Shown: in pieces, positions 1 to 6,186 of the stretch
Layout: the number at the start of each line of letters is the position of its first letter
Position numbering within the stretch: the first letter of the stretch is position 1
From: Desulfovermiculus sp041686195
GTDB lineage: Bacteria > Desulfobacterota > Desulfovibrionia > Desulfovibrionales > Desulfothermaceae
Direction: 5' to 3'
DNA length: 64,000 nt
Assembly: GCA_041686195.1 (NCBI GenBank)
Contig: JAWLEI010000002.1
Coordinates: 1 to 64,000, forward strand
Position numbers and translations under genes: made by a program
The notes under the pieces: model-generated
Databases searched by the model: none
What the model was told of the DNA's origin: nothing
What the model saw: the letters and a program-made list of their open reading frames with translations, nothing else

Positions 1-13
1 AGAGCCCGGGATT

Positions 14-105
14 TCGTAGGCCGTCCTTCTCCGAAGGGCTGGCCTCTTCGGAAAAAAGAGGGCTGGGCCTCGGACAGGGCCAGCCCGGAGGCCAGCCCTG
101 TCCGG
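14..105. repeat. GC-rich dispersed hairpin repeat
   Basis: The segment contains nested inverted repeats built from GGCTGG...CCAGCC and GGACAGGGCCAGCC. Related hairpins occur near 12888-12960, 22322-22395 and 30795-30870, so this is a copy of a dispersed intergenic family. It lies downstream of the VCBS gene that ends at 140 and could help terminate it, but no U-tract is obvious. Confidence 0.6.
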
Positions 106-139
106 AAAGAATGTCCAGTCTCGACGCAAACGCTCGAAC

Positions 140-1801
140 TTACTCGTTCTCCCTGTCTTCAACAATATCAAGGTCATATGTCAATATCATGGTCTTTCTT
201 TTGCCGGTTCCAAGAGCCCCGGGATGGGTATTCACGCACACATACAGGTCATCCTGCCCATCATTTTTCAGGTCCGCTATCCCATAATCGGCCACAGTGC
301 CCTGAATGGTCCGCGTCTTCCAGACCGTATTCAGTCCCAGCCCATCCCAGCTCAAGCCATGGATCCGCCCCTGGGGGAAATGGCGGTAGCGGGGGAAAAA
401 GTCTGCAGCCTTGGACTCGCTCTGACTGACCAGCAGCTCATGGCTGTCATCTCTGTCCAGATTGATGGGCACAAGCCGGGTGGGCAGGTAGTAGAACTGC
501 TCCGGCATAGTTCCCGCTTGGTTTTGGCTCATGCCGGGAGCAACATCCTTAAAGGATAATCCAAGACCGGAGGCGGCAAATTTTTCCTCAGTCCGGAACT
601 GGCGTTCCTTGTTCCGGGAAAAAACAAGCAAACGGTCACTTGCATCAGCCACAATAATCTTATATCCGTCCTCGCCCTGGGGTAAATAGTTAAAATTAAA
701 CACATTGGCCTTGCCGGGAAGGTTCAGCTTGCGACCCAGCTGATATTCGCCGTCCACCTGGACCGCCTCGTGTACGTTACCGGCAAAAAGATCACGCCGT
801 CCATGTTTCTGGGCCACCAGCCGGGGCCTGAAATTCGGAGGCTGGGTGACCACATTGAAGTAGAGATCTATGTCCTCATGCAGGACTTTAAACGAATCAT
901 CCTTGAATTGGAGGATAAAAGACCTGGCCCTATCACTGAACATGCCGGAAATCACGATTTCCGAGAGGTTGTCCCGATCCATGTCCAGGGCATTGAGGTT
1001 CAAAAACCGAGTACGGCGGGAGACCTCAAATGAATCCAGCTTACGCAGTCTGTTGTCCTGAAACACATACGCGGTTATGTGATGCTCACCCAGAAGAAAG
1101 ATCTCCTCCCGGCCGTCATTGTCTGCATCCTTGACAATCATCCTGGTGCTGGCAAAAGGCAGAGACTGGCTTTGCCACCGCCCTTGGTCCTGTCCGGCGC
1201 CGGTCTCATACTCAAATGAAGGATTAAGGCCCGACTGCCGCTCGCTTTCCTGGCCGACCATCCCTTCCTGCACAAACTGAGAACTCAGGGGTTTTTCCGC
1301 TTTTTCTTCAGCGCTGGTTTGAGATGAGGATTCTGCCTCTGTCCCCAACATATCGGCATGAATGGAATCAACTATGTCCTCCAAAGCAGGAATGATATCC
1401 TGGACCTGGGTGGTTTGACTGTAGGACGAGCTTTTTTTGTCCCGGGCCTCAAGGGCCTTGAGATCCAGGCTGGCTTCACCACCTGATATGGTTGCACTGC
1501 CCCAGAACAGGACATCGGTCTGGATGTCGGCCAATGCCTGTTCAGCCTGGTTCGCAGAGGATACATCTGCCCAGGACTTCAGGCCGCTGTCATCAGAAAC
1601 GGGTCTGAACTCTTGGCCCCGGGTCAACCTGGAGGTGAGCATGGAGGCGATTCCCTGCTCCAGATACTGGTATTTCTCCGGTCCATGGATAGTTATGGGC
1701 AGCACGGCAAAGGTCTTGGGCTGGTCTTGAGCCAACCCTGATCCACACATGAACAGAAAAAATATCCCAACCGCAACAACTGCTTTGACAAGATTCATCA
1801 T
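140..1801 (-). CDS. Exported VCBS/FG-GAP repeat protein
   Basis: About 553 residues from the chosen start. The frame stays open further upstream to a TTG at 1930, but the tandem ATGs at 1801 and 1798 follow a GGGGGA ribosome site and begin a clear signal peptide (MNLVKAVVAVGIFFLFMCGSGLAQ). The mature N-terminus ('FAVLPITIHGPEKYQYLEQGI') resembles the lipoprotein or curli-assembly-like domain that precedes beta-propellers in Desulfovibrionales proteins. The C-terminal half carries several acidic FG-GAP/VCBS calcium-type loops: DADNDGREEIFLL, DMDRDNLSEIVI, NLDRDDSHELLV and DLKNDGQDDLYV. A low-complexity Ser/Glu linker separates the halves. It is probably periplasmic or surface-exposed; its ligand is unknown. 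The gene upstream is the HMA selenoprotein candidate, which ends about 125 bp away, so co-transcription is possible but not shown. Confidence 0.85.
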   Translation of the reverse strand: MMNLVKAVVAVGIFFLFMCGSGLAQDQPKTFAVLPITIHGPEKYQYLEQGIASMLTSRLTRGQEFRPVSDDSGLKSWADVSSANQAEQALADIQTDVLFWGSATISGGEASLDLKALEARDKKSSSYSQTTQVQDIIPALEDIVDSIHADMLGTEAESSSQTSAEEKAEKPLSSQFVQEGMVGQESERQSGLNPSFEYETGAGQDQGRWQSQSLPFASTRMIVKDADNDGREEIFLLGEHHITAYVFQDNRLRKLDSFEVSRRTRFLNLNALDMDRDNLSEIVISGMFSDRARSFILQFKDDSFKVLHEDIDLYFNVVTQPPNFRPRLVAQKHGRRDLFAGNVHEAVQVDGEYQLGRKLNLPGKANVFNFNYLPQGEDGYKIIVADASDRLLVFSRNKERQFRTEEKFAASGLGLSFKDVAPGMSQNQAGTMPEQFYYLPTRLVPINLDRDDSHELLVSQSESKAADFFPRYRHFPQGRIHGLSWDGLGLNTVWKTRTIQGTVADYGIADLKNDGQDDLYVCVNTHPGALGTGKRKTMILTYDLDIVEDRENE

Positions 1802-1926
1802 TCCCCCAAAATTACTTGCTCCCAATGCAGGACAGAAACTCAGTCGTTCATTCTGAATCATACTGGTGACCCGGTTTTCCCCTGAGCATAAGCATTTCAG
1901 ACCCTGAAACACCATGCGTCTTACAT

Positions 1927-2268
1927 TCAAACGTTACGTTTTCCCTGTTGTTCGTTTTGGCTCTTTTTTTGCCCATACCCCTGGACTGTCACTCCACGAT
2001 CCTGTAATGCATTCACTAATTCCTGGACTGTTACCTGGTTGTGGTCATAGACCACCTTGGCTGTGTGCCTCTTGATATCTGTTTCAACCTTGTGTACGCC
2101 ATCCACTCTGTTCAGGATAGACCTTATCCTTCTCGCATCGTCTTCTCAGCCACAGCCAGGTACTTCCAGGACGGCCGTGGATCTGTTGGCGGTGTCTGTT
2201 GTGGCGCAGGCTGCCAGGGCAATAAGAAAGAGAGACATAAAGGCATACATAAAGATACGGGCAGACAT
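1927..2268 (-). CDS. HMA-fold lipoprotein, probable selenoprotein (in-frame UGA)
   Basis: Reading through one TGA gives a 113-residue protein. ATG at 2268 follows a strong AAAGGAG site. Residues 1-20 are a lipoprotein signal with lipobox LAAC (Cys21). Residues 34-100 match the MerP/CopZ heavy-metal-associated fold: beta1 ...LEVPGCG, then U41, EDDARRIRSILNRVDGV (helix 1), HKVETDIKRHTAKVVYDH (beta2/3) and VTVQELVNALQDRGVTVQ (helix 2, beta4). The TGA (2146-2148) sits exactly where the first Cys of the usual GMxCxxC metal loop would be, giving GCGU; the second Cys is Asp. The frame stays open and domain-like for 72 codons after the TGA. A SECIS-like hairpin with an AGGUCU apex begins 15 nt after it. 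A lipid-anchored periplasmic metal or thiol-selenol role is inference. The alternative is a nonsense mutation or sequencing error. Ordinary gene finders would miss this gene. Confidence 0.8.
2114..2130 (-). promoter_or_regulatory. Bacterial SECIS-like hairpin
   Basis: On the minus-strand mRNA, AGGAUA-AGGUC-UAUCCU forms a perfect 6-bp stem starting 15 nt after the in-frame UGA. The apical AGGUCU equals the loop of the E. coli fdhF SECIS as I recall it. The GGU of the loop lies 22 nt after the UGA, within the spacing known for SelB-dependent bacterial SECIS elements. It lies inside the coding region, as bacterial SECIS elements do. Confidence 0.75.
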
Positions 2269-2348
2269 AGGAACTCCTTTGATTTGATCATTGTTTGGTA
2301 TGTTTGTATAAAATACTGTTCCTTGTTCTTCGTTCTTCGCGTGTATGA

Positions 2349-2372
2349 CTTGATCATCCTCCCTAAGTCAAG
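2349..2372 (-). promoter_or_regulatory. Possible promoter/operator dyad of the HMA selenoprotein gene
   Basis: On the minus strand a CTTGA-N14-TCAAG dyad overlaps a TTGACT that could serve as a -35 element about 100 nt upstream of the ATG at 2268. The geometry recalls operators of MerR-family metal regulators, which overlap the promoter spacer, but no convincing -10 box was found. Weak call. Confidence 0.25.
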
Positions 2373-2452
2373 ACCATAACCACATATTAAGTAACCATCC
2401 AAGAGGGCACAGTTTTCTACTGGCCTGTCTCGGCTCACTTTTCGCAAATTAT

Positions 2453-2511
2453 GAACCCTCCCCTACCCCCTCCCTCCCGCCTGGAAGACAGGCGGACGGA
2501 GGGGAACCAGA
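2453..2511. repeat. CCCTCCC...GGAGGGGAACCAG dispersed repeat, copy 1
   Basis: A pyrimidine-rich stretch is followed by GGAGGGGAACCAG. A closely similar sequence occurs at 50755-50812. The arms can pair (CCTCCC with GGAGGGG). It lies between the promoter region of the HMA gene and the HepT remnant. Confidence 0.6.
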
Positions 2512-2557
2512 GTAAGAATAGCCCATTTCTGTACGACTATACAGAAATGACTAGCCA

Positions 2558-2752
2558 CTAGCGTCCCCAGAGATATTCATCAATTTCTTCTACAAACCGG
2601 TCGAAATCTCCCCGTCCGCGAGAGAGGTTGGAGATGAGCCGTGAGTCATCAACACTCCAATACCAGTGGATCAAGCTGTTTCGAAAGTCGAAAAAAGGCT
2701 TGAGTCCTTGATACATATCCTGAGATATGAGTTTGTATTCATAACTCTTGTG
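2558..2752 (-). pseudogene. Truncated HepT-family toxin remnant
   Basis: The last 64 or so codons (HKSYEYKLISQDMYQGLKPF... to EEIDEYLWGR) are a close copy of the C-terminal half of the HepT encoded at 3943-4356, and keep the HEPN motif RNSLIHWY (R-x4-H-x-Y). Upstream of the His codon the homology stops and the frame runs into dispersed repeat DNA, including a CTCGTTTCATACGAG palindrome at 2851-2865. No partner nucleotidyltransferase is present. I read it as a decayed duplicate whose N-terminal half was replaced by repeat sequence. The open frame starting at 2860 is therefore largely translated repeat. Confidence 0.75.
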
Positions 2753-2850
2753 TTTTGAATCATCCCCTCTGTCATTCCGGTACTGGCCCGGGATGACGTA
2801 CGCTGGAGTGACCCCGGATCTCGGTCCGGGGCAGGCGGAGAAAGCAAAAT

Positions 2851-2865
2851 CTCGTTTCATACGAG
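2851..2865. repeat. CTCGTTTCATACGAG palindrome (dispersed family)
   Basis: A 15-bp palindrome with arms CTCGT/ACGAG around TTCAT. Copies or near-copies occur at 5361-5375, 12639-12653, 12806-12820, 12989-13003, 25887-25896 (half), 29126-29140, 30659-30673, 34268-34282, 49776-49790 and 50083-50097. All are intergenic and often border other repeat families, so it looks like the edge module of composite repeats. Confidence 0.8.
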
Positions 2866-2940
2866 CTCCCGGCTCACTGCGGAAATGAGATCTATGGTGA
2901 CATGCATTCTTTATTCCGGGGACAGTTATGTTTTATCTTA

Positions 2941-3429
2941 TCAACCCGACTCAGCTATTTCCCGCAAAAACAAACAAAATCTCTCCAGGTCAATTCTTAC
3001 CGATTCAAGGGTTTCCCGCAACCCTGAAACCAAGACCTCAATCCGCTCAGGCTGCAGATTGAAGCTGTAGACATTGCGTAATACATGGCGAAAACGCAGA
3101 TACTCGTCCAACCTGGAAACTGTGGATTTGGAAAAAACCGCCGGTCTTACATCCGGGATTTCCAACTGCATTTGGTACAGCAAGTCTCGATGCCAATCTT
3201 TTCCCTGGGGTGTACTTTCCTCCAAGCGGGAAGCAATAAAGGACATAATCCTTTCCAGCCCACTATACCAATCATGCATGCTGAGTGCTGCTGAATCCAT
3301 ATAGAGATCCTGATCCGCCGGATTCTGTCTGACAGCGGCCAGGGCTCGTTCAGCCCTACCGCATACAGCCTCCAGGTCTTCAAGCTCCTGCAGGATCCGG
3401 CTGCTGACCAAGGCGTACCGGCTGATCAT
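2941..3429 (-). CDS. HepT-like HEPN ribonuclease toxin domain protein
   Basis: 162 residues, largely helical. The C-terminal segment LDEYLRFRHVLRNVYSFNL matches the signature of the HepT-like HEPN subgroup that pairs with MNT nucleotidyltransferases. Its ATG overlaps the stop of the nucleotidyltransferase gene by 4 nt (ATGA), so the two are translationally coupled, as in MNT/HEPN toxin-antitoxin pairs. In that family the HEPN protein is an RNase and the MNT partner silences it by AMPylation. It belongs to a different subgroup from the HepT at 3943, so two distinct modules lie side by side. The role is inferred from family and context. Confidence 0.8.
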   Translation of the reverse strand: MISRYALVSSRILQELEDLEAVCGRAERALAAVRQNPADQDLYMDSAALSMHDWYSGLERIMSFIASRLEESTPQGKDWHRDLLYQMQLEIPDVRPAVFSKSTVSRLDEYLRFRHVLRNVYSFNLQPERIEVLVSGLRETLESVRIDLERFCLFLREIAESG

Positions 3430-3809
3430 AAATCTTGTCCATGGGTTTGTATATATTCCAGCAGGGTCGATTTGGCCGTGGCGGTATCTACCAGATTGAT
3501 CTCAATTTCCGAGTCCAGAGAGGCTACATCGTTCATGGCTTTTAGAAAGTTCTCAGCACTCAGCCCCCAAGCGGCTATATCCACATCAGACCACCTGGTA
3601 AACGTCTCCGGCTGGGTCAGGGATCCAAAGAGGACAACCCGTTGGACCCGGTATTTGTCCCGCAAGATTCGGGCCGCCTCTTGGGCTAAGGACTGGGCGC
3701 GTTCGATCCGCTTCTCCAGATCGATCTCTTTATCTTTCTCCCTATTCCGGGCAGCCGCAAGGTAATGCCGAATCTCTTCGTCCGTGAGTTGGTCTGCTGT
3801 TTTGGACAT
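3426..3809 (-). CDS. MntA-like nucleotidyltransferase antitoxin
   Basis: 127 residues. The core VVLFGSLTQPETFTRWSDVD is the GSx10DxD motif of minimal nucleotidyltransferases, with a third acidic residue expected in the strand EIEINLVD. A charged helical N-terminus (residues 1-55) precedes it. GGAG lies 8 nt before the ATG at 3809. The gene is directly upstream of, and overlaps by 4 nt, the HepT-like gene 2941-3429, the standard antitoxin-toxin order for this type. It probably modifies its partner toxin with AMP; the substrate is inferred from family knowledge. Confidence 0.85.
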   Translation of the reverse strand: MSKTADQLTDEEIRHYLAAARNREKDKEIDLEKRIERAQSLAQEAARILRDKYRVQRVVLFGSLTQPETFTRWSDVDIAAWGLSAENFLKAMNDVASLDSEIEINLVDTATAKSTLLEYIQTHGQDL

Positions 3810-3942
3810 GAAAAAGTCTCCAGCTGGGTCTAGTACCGGGTCTTATAAGTTCTATCCCTTGTGGTGGCAATTTGGATTGAAAATATTTTTTACCACAGCC
3901 TCTAACAAATAACGAATAACTGGCCGCCAACGGCGACCCTGA

Positions 3943-4356
3943 CTAGGACATGTACTCTTCAACCTCTTCTATAAAATGGTCGAAATCTCCCCGCCCTTTA
4001 TGAAGGTTTGTTATCAACTGGGAGTCATCAACAGTCCAATACCTGTGAATCAGGCTGTTTCGAAAATCAAAAAAGGGTTTGAGCCGTTGATACATGCCCT
4101 GGGATATCAGCCCGTATTCATAGCTCTTGTGTATGGTATCTATATATCCAGAAACGGCAACTCCTTGGTCTTTGGCCAGAATATGCTGCAGGGTGTTGGA
4201 TATCGCTTCAGAAAGCTCAATGAGAATGTACTTTGCCGCTTTCAATGGTATTGAGTCGGGAATGAGGTCATTGGCATCGAGCAAAGACTGCAGCTCCGAG
4301 CTTTTGCGTCTGATTTCGGCCAAATACTTTTTCACCCGGACCGTATCCACCTTCAC
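3943..4356 (-). CDS. hepT: HepT (DUF86) HEPN toxin
   Basis: 137 residues from a GTG at 4356 that overlaps the TGA of mntA (GTGA). A longer open frame to 4401 exists but would overlap mntA deeply. The C-terminal half carries FRNSLIHRYW, the R-x4-H-x-Y motif of HepT RNases in which the Tyr is the AMPylation target of MntA. The N-terminus is an amphipathic helix (KKYLAEIRRKSSELQSLL). Together with the preceding nucleotidyltransferase it forms a canonical MntA-HepT toxin-antitoxin pair. The truncated copy at 2558-2752 is clearly derived from this kind of gene. Confidence 0.88.
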   Translation of the reverse strand: MKVDTVRVKKYLAEIRRKSSELQSLLDANDLIPDSIPLKAAKYILIELSEAISNTLQHILAKDQGVAVSGYIDTIHKSYEYGLISQGMYQRLKPFFDFRNSLIHRYWTVDDSQLITNLHKGRGDFDHFIEEVEEYMS

Positions 4357-4757
4357 GCCAGCACCTCGTGGATCAGCCCTTCGCATTCCCGGTAACGCCA
4401 TCCATAACGCTCTAAGAAATCGGCTCGTACCTCCGCATCTTTGTCTACCAGTAAAAAGTTTGTGGACAAAACCCGCTGTAAATACAAGAGGCTGAAGATG
4501 TCCCCTTCCTGGGCTAACTTATTTATGATCCGAATGTCGAAGAGATCTGGAGGCAATCCAGTTTCATGGTGCAGGGCGATCTTCAGATCAGCGGACAGGA
4601 GATGGGGATCCGTTTCCGACTGGGAATATACCGCGACATCAATATCATTTCCCAAACCATTCTCAGCAATGGAGCCATACAAATAGGCAAAGATAACCCT
4701 GTCCTCCTGGTTCAATTCCCGGATCACAGCCGGGATAAGATCTTTGCTGGCCTGCAT
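4353..4757 (-). CDS. mntA: MntA nucleotidyltransferase antitoxin
   Basis: 134 residues. YLYGSIAENGLGNDIDVAVY is the GS...DxD catalytic loop of the MntA/MNT superfamily, here with eight residues between GS and the first Asp; LFDIRIIN supplies the later acidic strand. The 3' end overlaps hepT (3943-4356) by 4 nt. In the established MntA-HepT systems this protein transfers AMP to the toxin's RX4HXY tyrosine. The coiled-coil gene 4776-5216 lies only 18 bp upstream and may share the transcript. Confidence 0.87.
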   Translation of the reverse strand: MQASKDLIPAVIRELNQEDRVIFAYLYGSIAENGLGNDIDVAVYSQSETDPHLLSADLKIALHHETGLPPDLFDIRIINKLAQEGDIFSLLYLQRVLSTNFLLVDKDAEVRADFLERYGWRYRECEGLIHEVLA

Positions 4758-4775
4758 TTCGGTCTCTGGATTCCT

Positions 4776-5216
4776 TTAGGTAAACTTGAGGACTCCAATC
4801 ACCACCCCGGCCATACTCACTGTCAAGCCAAAGGACCAGATCATAAACCGGTCCATCCGCTTGGTCAAAGCTTCAAAGCGGGCATCGATCTGTTCAAATC
4901 GAGACATCATGTCCTGACGTTGTTCTTCAAAGCGCTTGACTACCTGCTCAAAGCGTTTGTCTATCTGCTCAAAGCGTTTGTCTATCTGCTCAAAGCGTTT
5001 GTCTATCTGCTCAAAGCGCTTCTCCATAAGCTCAAAACCCTGCTTCATCAGCTCCCGCTGATTCTTGAGCTCCTCCTCGACCCGGACGATGCGCTCCCGG
5101 ATTTCAATCTCTCCCATGGGCACAAAGGTATACTTCTCCTGTTTTGCCAGCCAGGAGCTCAAAAATTCCCGCACATGCTCTTCCATGGCCTGATAATCTT
5201 CTTTGGCCAGGGCCAT
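4776..5216 (-). CDS. Coiled-coil protein with C-terminal membrane anchor
   Basis: 146 residues. Residues 1-45 are mixed (KYTFVPMGEIEIRERIVRVEEEL). Residues 50-125 are a long coiled coil whose centre is a perfect heptad array, KRFEQID repeated, encoded by 21-bp tandem DNA repeats. Residues 126-144 (WSFGLTVSMAGVVIGVL) form one transmembrane helix close to the C-terminus. The family resembles small tail-anchored coiled-coil proteins common near mobile or toxin-antitoxin loci; no function is known to me. It lies 18 bp upstream of mntA on the same strand. Copy number of the heptads is likely to vary between strains. Confidence 0.75.
   Translation of the reverse strand: MALAKEDYQAMEEHVREFLSSWLAKQEKYTFVPMGEIEIRERIVRVEEELKNQRELMKQGFELMEKRFEQIDKRFEQIDKRFEQIDKRFEQVVKRFEEQRQDMMSRFEQIDARFEALTKRMDRFMIWSFGLTVSMAGVVIGVLKFT
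4945..5028 (-). repeat. Tandem 21-bp repeat encoding KRFEQID heptads
   Basis: The 21-nt unit starting TGCTCAAAGCG occurs four times head to tail (starts 4945, 4966, 4987, 5008), the last copy diverging. The nucleotide identity is far higher than the coiled coil requires, which points to recent slippage expansion within the gene. Confidence 0.85.
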
Positions 5217-5486
5217 AATAGGACCTCCGCTGGTTATCCTGGAACGCCAAAAGTAGCCTGCATTATCTTGTCGTTTTCATTTTCAAAGACTAAAGCCATG
5301 TGTATGGGCTGTCAATGCACGTTTCCGCGTCCTCAGTGTTTTCTGCGGCCAGAGGCGACGTTCGTATGAAACGAGATTTTTCACTGAAAAGGCCTGTCCT
5401 TGGGGTCAAGGACGGCCTACTAGTGATGATTCCGTAGGCCAAGGCCCTGACTTCTCTTGACTATCTCCATACTGTCCTGCCTTAGA

Positions 5487-5632
5487 AGGCAAGGTTGACT
5501 CCTGCGACTCCTCCAGTAGGGCGGGCCCGGCACTCACTTTCATTTCAAAAGTTACTATCAAAAACAAACGCCCATTCTCAAAGTGAGTGCCGGGCCCAGC
5601 CCTCTTCATGCTCTGTTTCTTACTCGATCAAA
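5487..5632. repeat. Dispersed hairpin element with GGGCCCGGCACTCACTTT arms, copy 1
   Basis: Perfect 18-bp arms at 5523-5540 and 5580-5597 enclose 39 nt. The 75-bp core is the exact reverse complement of 25615-25689, and similarity continues on both flanks ('ACTCCTGC.ACTCCTCC' on one side, 'CCCTCTTCATGCTCTGTTTC' on the other). It is therefore a ~140-bp element present at least twice in near-identical form. It encodes no protein and looks like a MITE or structured repeat. Confidence 0.85.
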
Positions 5633-5752
5633 TTAGAGGTCACAGCCAGCTGCGGGCCTTTAAGACAAATCAAGCCAGAATTCCCGGTTATTCAATTTCC
5701 GGGATGAATGGCTTCTTCGACTATCTGTTATGTCTATCTACCTGATGCCTTG

Positions 5753-5771
5753 ACAAATATGCTCGATTTGT
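5753..5771 (+). other. Candidate left-end hairpin of the IS element
   Basis: ACAAAT (5753-5758), a 7-nt loop, then ATTTGT (5766-5771), 13 nt before the tnpA ATG. IS200/IS605 left ends carry such subterminal hairpins, which TnpA recognises on single-stranded DNA. Confidence 0.45.
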
Positions 5772-5784
5772 GTAGACTATATGT

Positions 5785-6186
5785 ATGACTGAGCCGATAC
5801 ATGCACGAACAGTTGTCTATAACGTAAATTACCATATTGTATGGTGCGTCAAATATCGACGTAAGGTTATAGTAGGTGAGGTGGAAAAACGACTGAAGCA
5901 AATATTTCTGGATATAGCAGAAGACAAAGGTTTTTCTATAAAAAGCATGGAAACTATGCCTGATCATGTTCATGTTTTTGCCTCAGCTCACCCCAAGATT
6001 GCACCTGGATATATCTACAAAACTCTCAAAGGAATTTCAGGGCGTAAAATATTTGTTGAGTTCCCCGATATAAAGAAGAAACTTTGGAAAGGAAAACTCT
6101 GGAATTCAGCCACATATATTGAAACAATCGGGCACATATCAGAGGATACAGTTGTAAAATATATCCAGGATCAAAAAAGCAAATGA
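5785..6186 (+). CDS. tnpA: IS200/IS605 transposase TnpA (Y1 HUH)
   Basis: 133 residues, the usual size. It has the HUH metal motif in METMPDHVHVFA and the C-terminal helix VVKYIQDQ, whose Tyr (about residue 126) is the expected nucleophile. YNVNYHIVWCVKYRRKV is the typical N-terminal strand-turn of the family. TnpA cuts and rejoins single-stranded DNA at the element ends, working as a dimer. The stop overlaps the tnpB start (ATGA at 6183). All catalytic features are present. Confidence 0.95.
   Translation: MTEPIHARTVVYNVNYHIVWCVKYRRKVIVGEVEKRLKQIFLDIAEDKGFSIKSMETMPDHVHVFASAHPKIAPGYIYKTLKGISGRKIFVEFPDIKKKLWKGKLWNSATYIETIGHISEDTVVKYIQDQKSK

Larger units (their letters stand above)
5217..5784. 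other. Gene-free repeat region before the IS element
   Basis: No credible gene. It holds a TTCGTATGAAACGAG palindrome (5361-5375), a 'GTCCTTGGGGTCAAGGACGG' hairpin (about 5396-5415), and a long hairpin element (5487-5632). The DNA from about 5700 to 5784 is the left flank and left end of the IS200/IS605 element. Confidence 0.6.

Noticed and set aside
2146..2148. TGA read as a plain stop, making the HMA gene a 40-codon fragment or pseudogene
   Set aside because: The frame continues as a clean HMA fold, the TGA replaces a metal-loop Cys, and a SECIS-like hairpin lies at the correct distance. A coincidence of all three is less likely than a selenoprotein, though sequencing error cannot be excluded.
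2941..3429. Loss of the catalytic His in the HEPN motif of this toxin
   Set aside because: RFRHVLRNVYSF is, as far as I recall, the normal form of this HepT-like subgroup, so the Asn is not evidence of inactivation.
4566..5369. 267-codon plus-strand frame with Leu-rich repeats that looks like a membrane protein
   Set aside because: It is the complement of the coiled-coil gene's 21-bp heptad repeats; the minus-strand protein has an RBS, heptads and a TM anchor.
5523..5597. Long hairpins considered as a CRISPR repeat or array
   Set aside because: Copies are single, kilobases apart, and without regular spacers; no cas genes are present.
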